Of a DNA stretch of 54,733 nucleotides, positions 33,244-41,292 are shown piece by piece. Location: the NCBI RefSeq assembly GCF_000597725.1, contig NZ_JFBL01000019.1, positions 1 to 54,733 of the forward strand, written 5' to 3'. The stretch is from Sulfurospirillum arcachonense DSM 9755 (GTDB lineage Bacteria > Campylobacterota > Campylobacteria > Campylobacterales > Sulfurospirillaceae). A program made the position numbers and the translations under genes. Under the pieces are notes generated by a model. It worked only from the letters and a program-made list of their open reading frames with translations, had not been told where the DNA came from and did not search any database. Numbering within the stretch: position 1 is the first letter of the stretch; each line of letters starts with the position of its first letter.

Positions 33244-34755
33244 ATGTTTGAAGGTGTAATGCTAGGATTAGAAACAGCTTTCACGCTACAAAATCTTATG
33301 CTTGTAATTTTTGGTTGTCTTATCGGTACATTTATTGGAATGCTTCCGGGTCTTGGGCCCATGTCTATCATCGCTATTATGATTCCAGTTGCAATAACTC
33401 TCGGTGATCCTTCTTCTGCAATTATTTTACTTGCTGGTGTTTATTATGGTGCAATTTTTGGTGGATCAACATCATCCATTCTTATCAATGCTCCAGGTGT
33501 TGCAGGTACGGTTGCCACCTCTTTTGATGGCTACCCAATGGCACGAAAAGGACAAGCAGGGAAAGCTCTTACTATTGCTGCTGTTTCTTCTTTTTCTGGT
33601 GGTACTATAGGTGCAATTTTACTCTTTATGTTTGCTCCAGCTCTCTCTTCAGTTGCACTTCTTTTTCACTCTGCAGAATATTTTGCATTGATGGTTTTAG
33701 GCTTAACTGCTATTGCTGCATTTGCTGGTAAAGGACAAGTAGGGAAAGCTCTTCTTATGACTATTGCTGGTGTTATGTTAGCTACAGTTGGCGAATCAGC
33801 ACTCTTTAATGCACCACGCTTTACTGGGGGTATTCAAGACTTACAATCAGGTATGAGCTTTATTACCTTAGCAATGGCACTATTTGCTTTACCTGAAGCA
33901 CTCTATCTTATTTTTGATCCTAAAAAGAGTGAAACAGGAAACAGCGCTGAATCGATTAAAAATTTACGTATAACAAAAGATGAAGCCAAAAAAATAGCAC
34001 CCGTAATTGCACGTCAGTCTATTCAAGGCTTTCTTATAGGTGTCATGCCAGGAGCTGGTGCTACTCTTGCTTCATTCTTAGGATATGGTGTTGAGAGAAA
34101 TATTGCCAAAGGCGAAGATCAAGCTGAGTTTGGTAAGGGTTCTATTAAAGGACTTGCTGCTCCAGAAACTGCAAATAATGCAGCGTGTACAGGATCATTT
34201 GTGCCACTTTTAACACTTGGTATTCCAGGTTCTGGTACAACAGCAATTCTTTTAGGTGCTCTTATAGCACTCAATGTTACACCTGGTCCAAGATTGATGA
34301 TTGATAATCCAGCTATATTTTGGTCTGTTATCATCTCTATGTATTTTGGAAATGTGATTTTGTTGATTCTTAACTTACCACTGATTCCATATATTGCTAA
34401 GTTATTAACAATACCAAGAAATTATCTGATTCCATTTGTTCTTTTCTTTACTATGATTGGTGCGTATATTGGTCAAAATAATGCAACTGAATTAATAATT
34501 CTTGTTGCACTTGGTATCCTTGCGACAATCTTTAAATTTGCAAAGTATCCTCTGGCCCCATTGCTTATAGGATTTATTTTAGGCGGGATGCTCGAAAATA
34601 ACTTTGCAAGATCAGTCAATATAACAGATGACATCAGCTTTATGTGGGAAAGACCAATGACATTAGGTTTACTTATTGTAGCAGTCCTAATGGTTATTAT
34701 ACCTATGTATCGTCAATCAAAAGCTAGAAAAGCTGCAGCAAAGAAAGAGGCTTAA
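33244..34755 (+). CDS. tctA: Tripartite tricarboxylate transporter, large membrane subunit TctA
   Basis: A 503-residue polytopic protein with about 12 membrane segments, the transport channel of the TTT system. The conserved TctA motifs are present: GMLPGLGPMSIIAIMIP, GSTSSILINAPGVAGTVATS and GYPMARKGQAGKAL in the first half, and the repeated GVMPGAGATLASFLGYGVE and APETANNAACTGSFVPLLTLGIPGSG in the second. The length is normal. It drives cation-coupled uptake of the ligand delivered by TctC. The universal stress protein gene begins one base after its stop. Confidence 0.96.
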   Translation: MFEGVMLGLETAFTLQNLMLVIFGCLIGTFIGMLPGLGPMSIIAIMIPVAITLGDPSSAIILLAGVYYGAIFGGSTSSILINAPGVAGTVATSFDGYPMARKGQAGKALTIAAVSSFSGGTIGAILLFMFAPALSSVALLFHSAEYFALMVLGLTAIAAFAGKGQVGKALLMTIAGVMLATVGESALFNAPRFTGGIQDLQSGMSFITLAMALFALPEALYLIFDPKKSETGNSAESIKNLRITKDEAKKIAPVIARQSIQGFLIGVMPGAGATLASFLGYGVERNIAKGEDQAEFGKGSIKGLAAPETANNAACTGSFVPLLTLGIPGSGTTAILLGALIALNVTPGPRLMIDNPAIFWSVIISMYFGNVILLILNLPLIPYIAKLLTIPRNYLIPFVLFFTMIGAYIGQNNATELIILVALGILATIFKFAKYPLAPLLIGFILGGMLENNFARSVNITDDISFMWERPMTLGLLIVAVLMVIIPMYRQSKARKAAAKKEA

Positions 34756-34756
34756 A

Positions 34757-35599
34757 ATGCAATATAAAAAACTTTTTTATCCAGTTGCTGGAGGAGATGA
34801 GCTTAAAGAAAGACTTTATGGAGCACTGAGCATTGTAAAATATTTTAAGTGCCATCTAGAGGTAATGAAGTCAACCCCTGGTATAAAAGGCTATAATCAT
34901 CTTATGATGCCAGAGAATATTGTTGATGACATTGATGCTGCTATTGTAACTAAATATGCCGAAGAAAATAAAAACTTCAAAAATACTATTGAAGAAATTG
35001 CCAAAGAAATTGATGTCGCTATCACTGATAAAAAGCTTGAAGAAAAAGGTTCTATAGAGTTACTATACAAAAGTGGTAGTCGTAGTGTTATGGCAGCACA
35101 AGAATCAAAGTATGCTGATTGTGTTATTATAGCTGCACCACCAAATGGAAACTCAACAGCAACTTTTGAAGCTGTAGTTATGCATAGTGGAAAACCTGTA
35201 CTTATGTTTCCGCGTGTCATGAGAAGTTTTAGCACAAAATCTGTTCTCATAGGATGGGATAATTCACCTGAAGTTTCTAAAGCACTAACACTTTCTATCC
35301 CTATTTTGCAAGAAGCAGAGCGTGTACATATTGTTACTGCTGAACAGTATGTACCAAATTTAAAAGAGTTAGAACGACTTCAAGACTATCTACGTTCTTA
35401 TGATATAGAAACAACGACAGGAATGATTACTACAACACTTTTTGCAGGAGAAGCAATACTTGATGCTGCTAAAAAAGGAAATTTTGATCTTATCGTTGCA
35501 GGAGCCTATAGACCTAATGGCTTAAAAGAGCTAATGTTTGGTGCTTTAACCAAATACTTGTTGACGCATACGCATATTCCAGTTTTTATGGCAAACTAA
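34757..35599 (+). CDS. Tandem universal stress protein linked to the TTT transporter
   Basis: A 280-residue cytoplasmic protein with two Usp-like domains (about 1-150 and 155-280). Strand motifs YKKLFYPVAGG at the start and SVLIGWDNSPEVSKAL begin each domain, and FDLIVAGAYRPNGLKELMFG-type sequence closes the second. The classic GxxGxxxxxxxxxGS/T nucleotide motif is only partly matched (GAYRPNGLKELMFGALT). It lies one base after tctA, so it is translationally coupled to the transporter. By analogy with the Usp TeaD, which modulates the TRAP transporter TeaABC, it may tune uptake. That is inference. Confidence 0.88.
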   Translation: MQYKKLFYPVAGGDELKERLYGALSIVKYFKCHLEVMKSTPGIKGYNHLMMPENIVDDIDAAIVTKYAEENKNFKNTIEEIAKEIDVAITDKKLEEKGSIELLYKSGSRSVMAAQESKYADCVIIAAPPNGNSTATFEAVVMHSGKPVLMFPRVMRSFSTKSVLIGWDNSPEVSKALTLSIPILQEAERVHIVTAEQYVPNLKELERLQDYLRSYDIETTTGMITTTLFAGEAILDAAKKGNFDLIVAGAYRPNGLKELMFGALTKYLLTHTHIPVFMAN

Positions 35600-35604
35600 T
35601 TAAA

Positions 35605-35636
35605 TAAACCCAAATTACTCCTGTATTTTGGGTTTA
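35605..35636 (+). terminator. Hairpin after the universal stress protein gene
   Basis: A perfect 10-bp stem (TAAACCCAAA / TTTGGGTTTA) with a 12-base loop, five bases past the stop. There is no T-tract after it. It separates the transporter operon from the sensory operon. Confidence 0.5.
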
Positions 35637-35662
35637 CATAATTATAAGAAATCTACTATAAT
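35633..35662 (+). promoter_or_regulatory. Promoter of the second tctC gene; predicts a leaderless transcript
   Basis: TTTACA (35633-35638), an 18-base spacer and TATAAT (35657-35662). The expected start falls at about 35668-35669, at the A of the ATG. No ribosome-binding site is present (ATATTCTT precedes the ATG). Confidence 0.6.
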
Positions 35663-35668
35663 ATTCTT

Positions 35669-36628
35669 ATGAAATATTTTATCGCCCAATTTATTACTCT
35701 TATTTTTTTATGTACATGTAATCTCTATGCTAAACCAATGCAACATATTCATTTTCTTATCCCCGGAGGGAGAGATGGTGGATGGGATATTACGGCAAGG
35801 GGTGTAGGTGAAGTGCTCACTAAATCTGGACTTTTAAAGAGTGTATCTTATGAAAACATGTCAGGTGGAGGTGGAAGTAAAGCAATCAGTTATTTGATTG
35901 AAACGGCCAATACTCAAAAGAATACTTTAATGATAAATTCAACACCAATTGTTATTCGCTCTTTACAAAAAAATTTTCCAGAATCCTTTCGTGATTTGAC
36001 ACTCATTGCTTCTATTATTACAGATTATCAAGTTCTTGCTGTAAGACACGATTCTTCCTTAAACACATGGGATGATATTCTTTTAGCTTATAAAACTAAC
36101 CCAAAGGGGCTCAAAATTGGTGGTGGATCACGAAGAGGAGGATTAGATCATTTAGTTGCTGCACAAATAATTAAAGCAGCAGGAGCCGATCCAAAACATA
36201 TACGATATATTCCACATGATGCAGGGGGAAGAGCTCTTGCAGGATTACTAAGTGGAGAAGTAGATGTACTATCTACTGGTTTTGGTGAGGTATTTCAAAA
36301 GTATCAAAGTGGTGAAGTAAATATCATTGGGGTAACGGCCTCTTTACCAGTGAAAGAAGCACCTATGATTCCAACATTTAAATCATTTGGCGTTAATATG
36401 AGCTTTGTAAACTGGAGAGGATTTTTTGGAGCACCTGGACTTAATCCAAAAAAAGTTATTAAAATGCGCAATACATTTAAAAGTATGTTGTCCACTCCTG
36501 AGTGGGAGAGTGTTCGAACCACAAATGGCTGGTCTAATCTCTATAAACCTGGAGTAGAGTTAAAGACTTTACTCATCAATCAAGAAAAAACTATTAGTTC
36601 TGTTATGAGAGAGCTTGGATTTTTATGA
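35669..36628 (+). CDS. TctC-like periplasmic binding protein cotranscribed with a two-component system
   Basis: A 319-residue TctC homologue with a signal peptide (about 1-21, ending LYAKP) and the same landmarks as the tctC at 31683: HIHFLIPGGRDGGWD, MSGGGGSKAISYL, IGGGSRRGGLDHL and FVNWRGFFGAPGLN. The two proteins look alike over their full length, so one probably arose by duplication. This copy has no TctA/TctB genes after it. Instead the response regulator follows 12 bases later and then the sensor kinase. That suggests that it serves as the ligand-sensing partner of the kinase, as proposed for TctC-type proteins with BctDE/TctDE systems in other bacteria. TACATGTA lies in the signal peptide (35713-35720). 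Confidence 0.9.
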   Translation: MKYFIAQFITLIFLCTCNLYAKPMQHIHFLIPGGRDGGWDITARGVGEVLTKSGLLKSVSYENMSGGGGSKAISYLIETANTQKNTLMINSTPIVIRSLQKNFPESFRDLTLIASIITDYQVLAVRHDSSLNTWDDILLAYKTNPKGLKIGGGSRRGGLDHLVAAQIIKAAGADPKHIRYIPHDAGGRALAGLLSGEVDVLSTGFGEVFQKYQSGEVNIIGVTASLPVKEAPMIPTFKSFGVNMSFVNWRGFFGAPGLNPKKVIKMRNTFKSMLSTPEWESVRTTNGWSNLYKPGVELKTLLINQEKTISSVMRELGFL

Positions 36629-36640
36629 TGAAGGATAAAT

Positions 36641-37330
36641 ATGAATATTTATAAAGCTTTCGCTCATTTTAGACTTCTTTATGTTGAAGATGATTCAGGT
36701 GTGCGTGAAGTAAACCTGCGCTTTTTAAATCGTATGTTTCATACTGTATATTCTGCTACTAATGGAGAAAACGGATATGCTCAGTATCTCAAATATAAAC
36801 CTGATATCATCATCACTGATCTTAAAATGCCTATTCTTGATGGTATTGGTATGGTTAAACGCATCAGAGAAAGTGATAATAAAACAAAAATTATCATTAC
36901 CACTGCTTTTACTGATGAAGAGCAACTTATCAATGCGGTAGAACTTAATATTGTTCGTTATGTAGTCAAACCACTCAATCAGAGAAATTTACTTCCTGCT
37001 CTTGAAAAAGCTATTAAAGAGTTAGGTCAAAGAAAAAAGATTGCTATTTCTAGTAATGTTTATTTGGATATTGAGCGTAATGTACTATTTTTTCATGAGA
37101 AAGAGTATCATTTAACTAAAAAAGAGTTCCTCTTTTTAGAACTCTTGGGTAATAATACAAACCGTACAATTAGCTACTCCGAGATTGAGAGTTATATTTG
37201 GGATGAAGAACCTATGAGTATGAAATCTTTGCGTACCATGGTAGGAAGTATCCGTAAAAGGTTTCACTTAGAAGAACTTATTCGTAATGTTTCTGGTCTT
37301 GGATATATTTTGAGATTAAATAATCTATGA
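36641..37330 (+). CDS. Response regulator with winged-helix output
   Basis: A 229-residue regulator. The receiver has the acidic pair ED-D (16-18), phospho-acceptor Asp60 in DIIITDLKMPILDG and the lysine in YVVKPLNQ. The DNA-binding domain begins around residue 140 (LTKKEFLFLELLGNNTNRTISYSEIE) and ends with the RTMVGSIRKRF recognition helix and GLGYILRL. It overlaps the kinase gene by four bases and follows the TctC-like gene, so all three form one unit. The likely targets are the promoters of the tct genes, by analogy with TctD/BctD. Confidence 0.93.
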   Translation: MNIYKAFAHFRLLYVEDDSGVREVNLRFLNRMFHTVYSATNGENGYAQYLKYKPDIIITDLKMPILDGIGMVKRIRESDNKTKIIITTAFTDEEQLINAVELNIVRYVVKPLNQRNLLPALEKAIKELGQRKKIAISSNVYLDIERNVLFFHEKEYHLTKKEFLFLELLGNNTNRTISYSEIESYIWDEEPMSMKSLRTMVGSIRKRFHLEELIRNVSGLGYILRLNNL

Positions 37331-39513
37331 ATTTTGAAGAAGGAGGAATCAAGCGGCTAGTTCTTGTTAGCTCTACTGTAGTTATCGTTACTATTACCAT
37401 TGTTGTTAGCTTTTTTCTTATAACAACGGAGAACAATAACTTTCAAGAAGAAGTAAAACGAATTGAAAAGGACCTTACTGCAAGTAGAATACGCAAAGTT
37501 GAAAACCGTTTGCAAGGCCTTCTTAGTGAAATTACTTTTGATCAATCTTTAATGAGGGAGCTTAAATTAAACGAAGTTAAAAACTTTGTACGCACCTTAC
37601 AAATAAGCCTCTTAGGGAGCATTACTAAAACTAGTACATCTACTATTCGTCAAATTTTACAATCACATGATGAAATGGATTCTATTCATGGATTTGCTTT
37701 TAAGGATGATGGTACCTTGTTTTGGAGTCCTAAAAGTTCCGAATCAGAAGGTTCTAATTTTCTAGATGCTCAAGATATTCATGATAACTTTTATATAAAA
37801 GAGATGATTCATATCGCAAAATCAGGACAAGATATCCCAACTAGTTTTTCTTGGTACACTCCAGGAGAAACATCTATTTCTACTAATACTGCCTATGTTC
37901 GTTACTTACCTAAGTTAAAGCTTATTGTAGGAGCATATCGTTCTGAATCTTCTATAAATGAGTGGATACAAGAAACTATTTTAGAAAAAATAAGTAGACA
38001 TGTTTTTTGGAAAGAATCTCTTTTTTTTATAGACTTTTTAGAAAGTTACACTATGCAAGGTGACTTTTCAAAAACTATACTTAGCCTTGGAAATCCACAA
38101 TATATAAAAGTACTTAAAGAACAAAATACACAAAAACAGATAGGTCAATCTTTTTTAGATAATGGGTATTCAGGTTTACATGTAAACACTTTTACTCATA
38201 AATCTGAACATTATCTTCTTTACACTACAATTCTTCCTAAATGGCGCTGGATAATAGGTCTTGGAGAAAATCTTAAAGAATTAACAGCTATCAAAGAAGC
38301 ACAACTCTCACGCGCTAAAATTAATCGTGATGTTAAAATCATTCAACTTGGTGCATTGTCCTTTGGTATTGCACTTATTTTCTTTATTTTATCAATCTTC
38401 TTAGCTAGAAGTATTGAAAAACTATTACTTAATTACAGACAACGAGCTGATACAGAATCTGATAAATATCAAGCTCTCTATCAACACAGTAATGATTCAT
38501 TTTTACTTGCAAATGAGGAAGGCTTAAAAATAATTGAAGGAAATCCAAAAGCACTTAGTTTAACTTCTCTTAATGAAGATGAACTTAAAGCCACTTCTTT
38601 AGAGTCTTTTTTCCCAAATCTTAATTTTGAAAAAATAAAAAATAAAAAATCAGGTTATGAGCGTACAGAATTTACAAATCATAAAAATGGTAAAAAAACG
38701 GTAGAGTTTACTTTTGTATGGATATTCCTTCAAAATCAAAGAGTTGTATTTATCTCGATAAGAGATATTACGGAAAGAATGAAGCTAGTGGCTGAACGCC
38801 GACAGCAAGAGCAATTACTCATTCAGCAATCTAAGATGGCAGCTATGGGTGAAATGATAGGTAATATTGCTCATCAATGGCGTCAACCACTTAGTCAACT
38901 GTCTAGTCTTTTTATGGATATAGATTCTGCATATACTTTTGGTGAACTTAATAAAAAGTATATAATTAACACTGTTAATGAAGCAAATGATACTATTGAA
39001 TTTATGTCAAAAACGATTGATGATTTTAAAGATTTTTATAATCCTAATGCTCAAAGAGAGAAATTCTCTCTCTTTGAGAGTATAGATAACGCCTTTAAAA
39101 TTATACATTCATCCCTAGAATATAACAATATTAAAGTCACTTTTGATATTGATAAAGCTTTATATATAGATGGTTTTGCAAATGAATTTTCTCAAGTTAT
39201 ATTAAATATATTTTCAAACTCAAAAGATGCAGCTCTCCAAAGAGAGATTAAAAAACCTACGATAAAAGTATTTGCCCAGAAGCATAAAAATGAAATATCT
39301 TTACATGTAGAGGATAATTGTGGGGGAATAGATGAGAAAATAATTGATAAAATTTTTGAGCCATACTTTACTACAAAATTTCACTATGGCACTGGTATTG
39401 GACTTTATATGTCAAAAATTATTGTAGAAAACAAAATGAATGGAAAAATTATTGCTAAAAATTTACCTAACGCTCATGCTAAATTTATAATTATTTTATA
39501 TAATAAAGCATAA
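37327..39513 (+). CDS. Cache-type sensor histidine kinase
   Basis: A 728-residue membrane kinase. TM1 is at about 10-32, a large periplasmic double-Cache-like domain spans about 33-340 (SIHGFAFKDDGTLFWSPKS, and WRWIIGLGENL at its end) and TM2 is at about 345-365. A PAS domain (about 380-490) is followed by HisKA with the histidine in IGNIAHQWRQPLSQL (about residue 515) and a HATPase domain (NIFSNSKDAA, EDNCGGI, GTGIGLYMSK). It is cotranscribed with a TctC-like binding protein, so ligand may be sensed directly by Cache, through the binding protein, or both. TACATGTA lies at 38177-38184 and 39302-39309. Confidence 0.92.
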   Translation: MNFEEGGIKRLVLVSSTVVIVTITIVVSFFLITTENNNFQEEVKRIEKDLTASRIRKVENRLQGLLSEITFDQSLMRELKLNEVKNFVRTLQISLLGSITKTSTSTIRQILQSHDEMDSIHGFAFKDDGTLFWSPKSSESEGSNFLDAQDIHDNFYIKEMIHIAKSGQDIPTSFSWYTPGETSISTNTAYVRYLPKLKLIVGAYRSESSINEWIQETILEKISRHVFWKESLFFIDFLESYTMQGDFSKTILSLGNPQYIKVLKEQNTQKQIGQSFLDNGYSGLHVNTFTHKSEHYLLYTTILPKWRWIIGLGENLKELTAIKEAQLSRAKINRDVKIIQLGALSFGIALIFFILSIFLARSIEKLLLNYRQRADTESDKYQALYQHSNDSFLLANEEGLKIIEGNPKALSLTSLNEDELKATSLESFFPNLNFEKIKNKKSGYERTEFTNHKNGKKTVEFTFVWIFLQNQRVVFISIRDITERMKLVAERRQQEQLLIQQSKMAAMGEMIGNIAHQWRQPLSQLSSLFMDIDSAYTFGELNKKYIINTVNEANDTIEFMSKTIDDFKDFYNPNAQREKFSLFESIDNAFKIIHSSLEYNNIKVTFDIDKALYIDGFANEFSQVILNIFSNSKDAALQREIKKPTIKVFAQKHKNEISLHVEDNCGGIDEKIIDKIFEPYFTTKFHYGTGIGLYMSKIIVENKMNGKIIAKNLPNAHAKFIIILYNKA

Positions 39514-39528
39514 AATAAGAGTTACATC

Positions 39529-41271
39529 CTAGCTGCTTAAAGTATTTCTACCACTTGCTTTTGATTTATATAATAGATTATCTAACCTTTTAAATAAATC
39601 TTCATGTTTCTCATTTTTTTGATGTTGTACTAAACCTATACTAATCGTAACTTTTTTTTCTATTCTAAACTTGTGTTTTTCGATACATCGTCTCATTCTT
39701 TGAGCAATAATATTTGCATCATTTAAAGTTGTATTAGGTAGTATGATGATAAATTCTTCTCCACCATATCGTCCCAATAAATCAATTTCTCTGAGTGATT
39801 TTTGAATTACTTTGGTCATATCAATAAGGACCTCATCTCCTATATCATGACCATATGTATCATTTACACTTTTAAAATGATCTATATCATACATTAAGAT
39901 ACAAAGAGGTAATTCAGACTTATTGGCTTTGTCAATCTCTTTTATTAAGATTTGCATTATTGAATATCTATTGTGAACTTTTGTCAAAGCATCAGTTGTT
40001 GCTAAAACTTCTAATGACTTTTTATGTTTTTCAAGTTCTATTGTTCTATTTTGAACTTTATGTTCTAATGTTGTATTCAGTTCTTTTAATTCTTTGGTTT
40101 TATCTATTATATTATTTTGATAATTTAAAAAACGAGTTTTAATATACCTTGAAATAAAATAAGAAACAATGAGTGAAATTAAAATAGCTATAACACCTAT
40201 AAATATACTGTATTGTATCTTTAAATTATAATCATCACGTAATTTATTAATCTCTTTCTCTGTTATATTCTTTATAGATGAAGCATAAAAACCACTTCCA
40301 ATTATCCAATTTGTATTTGGTATTTTACTAATATAACTCAGCTTTTTCTCTAATTTTTTTGTTTGATTGTTTTTCCATTTGTATAAAATAAAAGTTTCAT
40401 TTTTATATTGTAGGCTTTTAATAAATTTTGCATATGTATCTTTTAAAAATTTGTTATCCAAATCGTGAACATTAGTGTTAAGAAGTTTTTTATTAATAGG
40501 GTTTAGTAAGGTTTCTCCTTGTGTATTTATGATAAATAGGTAACCATTGGTATTTAAACTAATTTTTTCTATAGATTTTAATAGTTCTTTATTACTTTTT
40601 TTAGTAGCAGTATCTAAATATTCAGCTGAGCCCATATACCAATCATAGTGTCCAAAAGATTTAACAAAAGCAATTTGTTTGTAACTTTTTTTTGTTATAT
40701 CATTTGGTTTAGTAAATGTATCAGTCAGAAAACCTTGACCTTTAGTTTTACATAATTGAATCTCTTCTTTTATGATATATCTACCTGATGAATCTTTAAA
40801 ATTTAGTATCGAAGAGCCTTCTAAATGTCTAAGGTATTTGGGTGCTAACTCAAATATTCCATTGTAATCAAGTATCCATATAAAGCTTTCTTGGTTATTC
40901 CATTGAAGAGGTCTGAGTGTTGTTATAATAAGTTGTTTAATTTCATCTGGTGTTTTAACATCTTTATATTGTTCGTAAAGTACAGTAGATATTTTATGAG
41001 CTGTTAAAACTCTATCTTCTATTCTGTCTTTTAGTTTTTTTAATATAATAGAATTTTTATGGTTAATTAAATCTACCATACTATGAACTTTATCTTTTAC
41101 AGACTCTTTTTGAGTATTTATAAAGTTATTTTCAACATTTTTTACCATATTATTTAAATTATTGTTTAAAGAGCCAATAATAGTGAATATTACTAAACCC
41201 ATACAAAGAGGGATAGTTATGAGTGGTAATAGGGTTATTAGTTTTAATATTTTATTTTCATGCTTTTCCAC
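39529..41271 (-). CDS. Membrane diguanylate cyclase with Cache sensor
   Basis: A 580-residue protein that makes cyclic di-GMP. TM1 is at about 10-35. A periplasmic double-Cache-like region follows (about 45-350; FIWILDYNGIFELAPKYL, GSAEYLDTATKKSN and NTNWIIGSGFYASS), then TM2 (about 358-378) and a coiled coil. The GGDEF domain (about 420-578) shows DALTKVHNRY, YDIDHFKSVNDTYGHDIGD and the active-site RYGGEEF. An inhibitory I-site RxxD (REID) stands five residues before GGEEF. The gene converges on the kinase gene at 37327. It probably raises c-di-GMP in response to a carboxylate or similar ligand. Confidence 0.93.
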   Translation of the reverse strand: MEKHENKILKLITLLPLITIPLCMGLVIFTIIGSLNNNLNNMVKNVENNFINTQKESVKDKVHSMVDLINHKNSIILKKLKDRIEDRVLTAHKISTVLYEQYKDVKTPDEIKQLIITTLRPLQWNNQESFIWILDYNGIFELAPKYLRHLEGSSILNFKDSSGRYIIKEEIQLCKTKGQGFLTDTFTKPNDITKKSYKQIAFVKSFGHYDWYMGSAEYLDTATKKSNKELLKSIEKISLNTNGYLFIINTQGETLLNPINKKLLNTNVHDLDNKFLKDTYAKFIKSLQYKNETFILYKWKNNQTKKLEKKLSYISKIPNTNWIIGSGFYASSIKNITEKEINKLRDDYNLKIQYSIFIGVIAILISLIVSYFISRYIKTRFLNYQNNIIDKTKELKELNTTLEHKVQNRTIELEKHKKSLEVLATTDALTKVHNRYSIMQILIKEIDKANKSELPLCILMYDIDHFKSVNDTYGHDIGDEVLIDMTKVIQKSLREIDLLGRYGGEEFIIILPNTTLNDANIIAQRMRRCIEKHKFRIEKKVTISIGLVQHQKNEKHEDLFKRLDNLLYKSKASGRNTLSS

Positions 41272-41292
41272 TAGATTTTCTCCTGCGGCATT

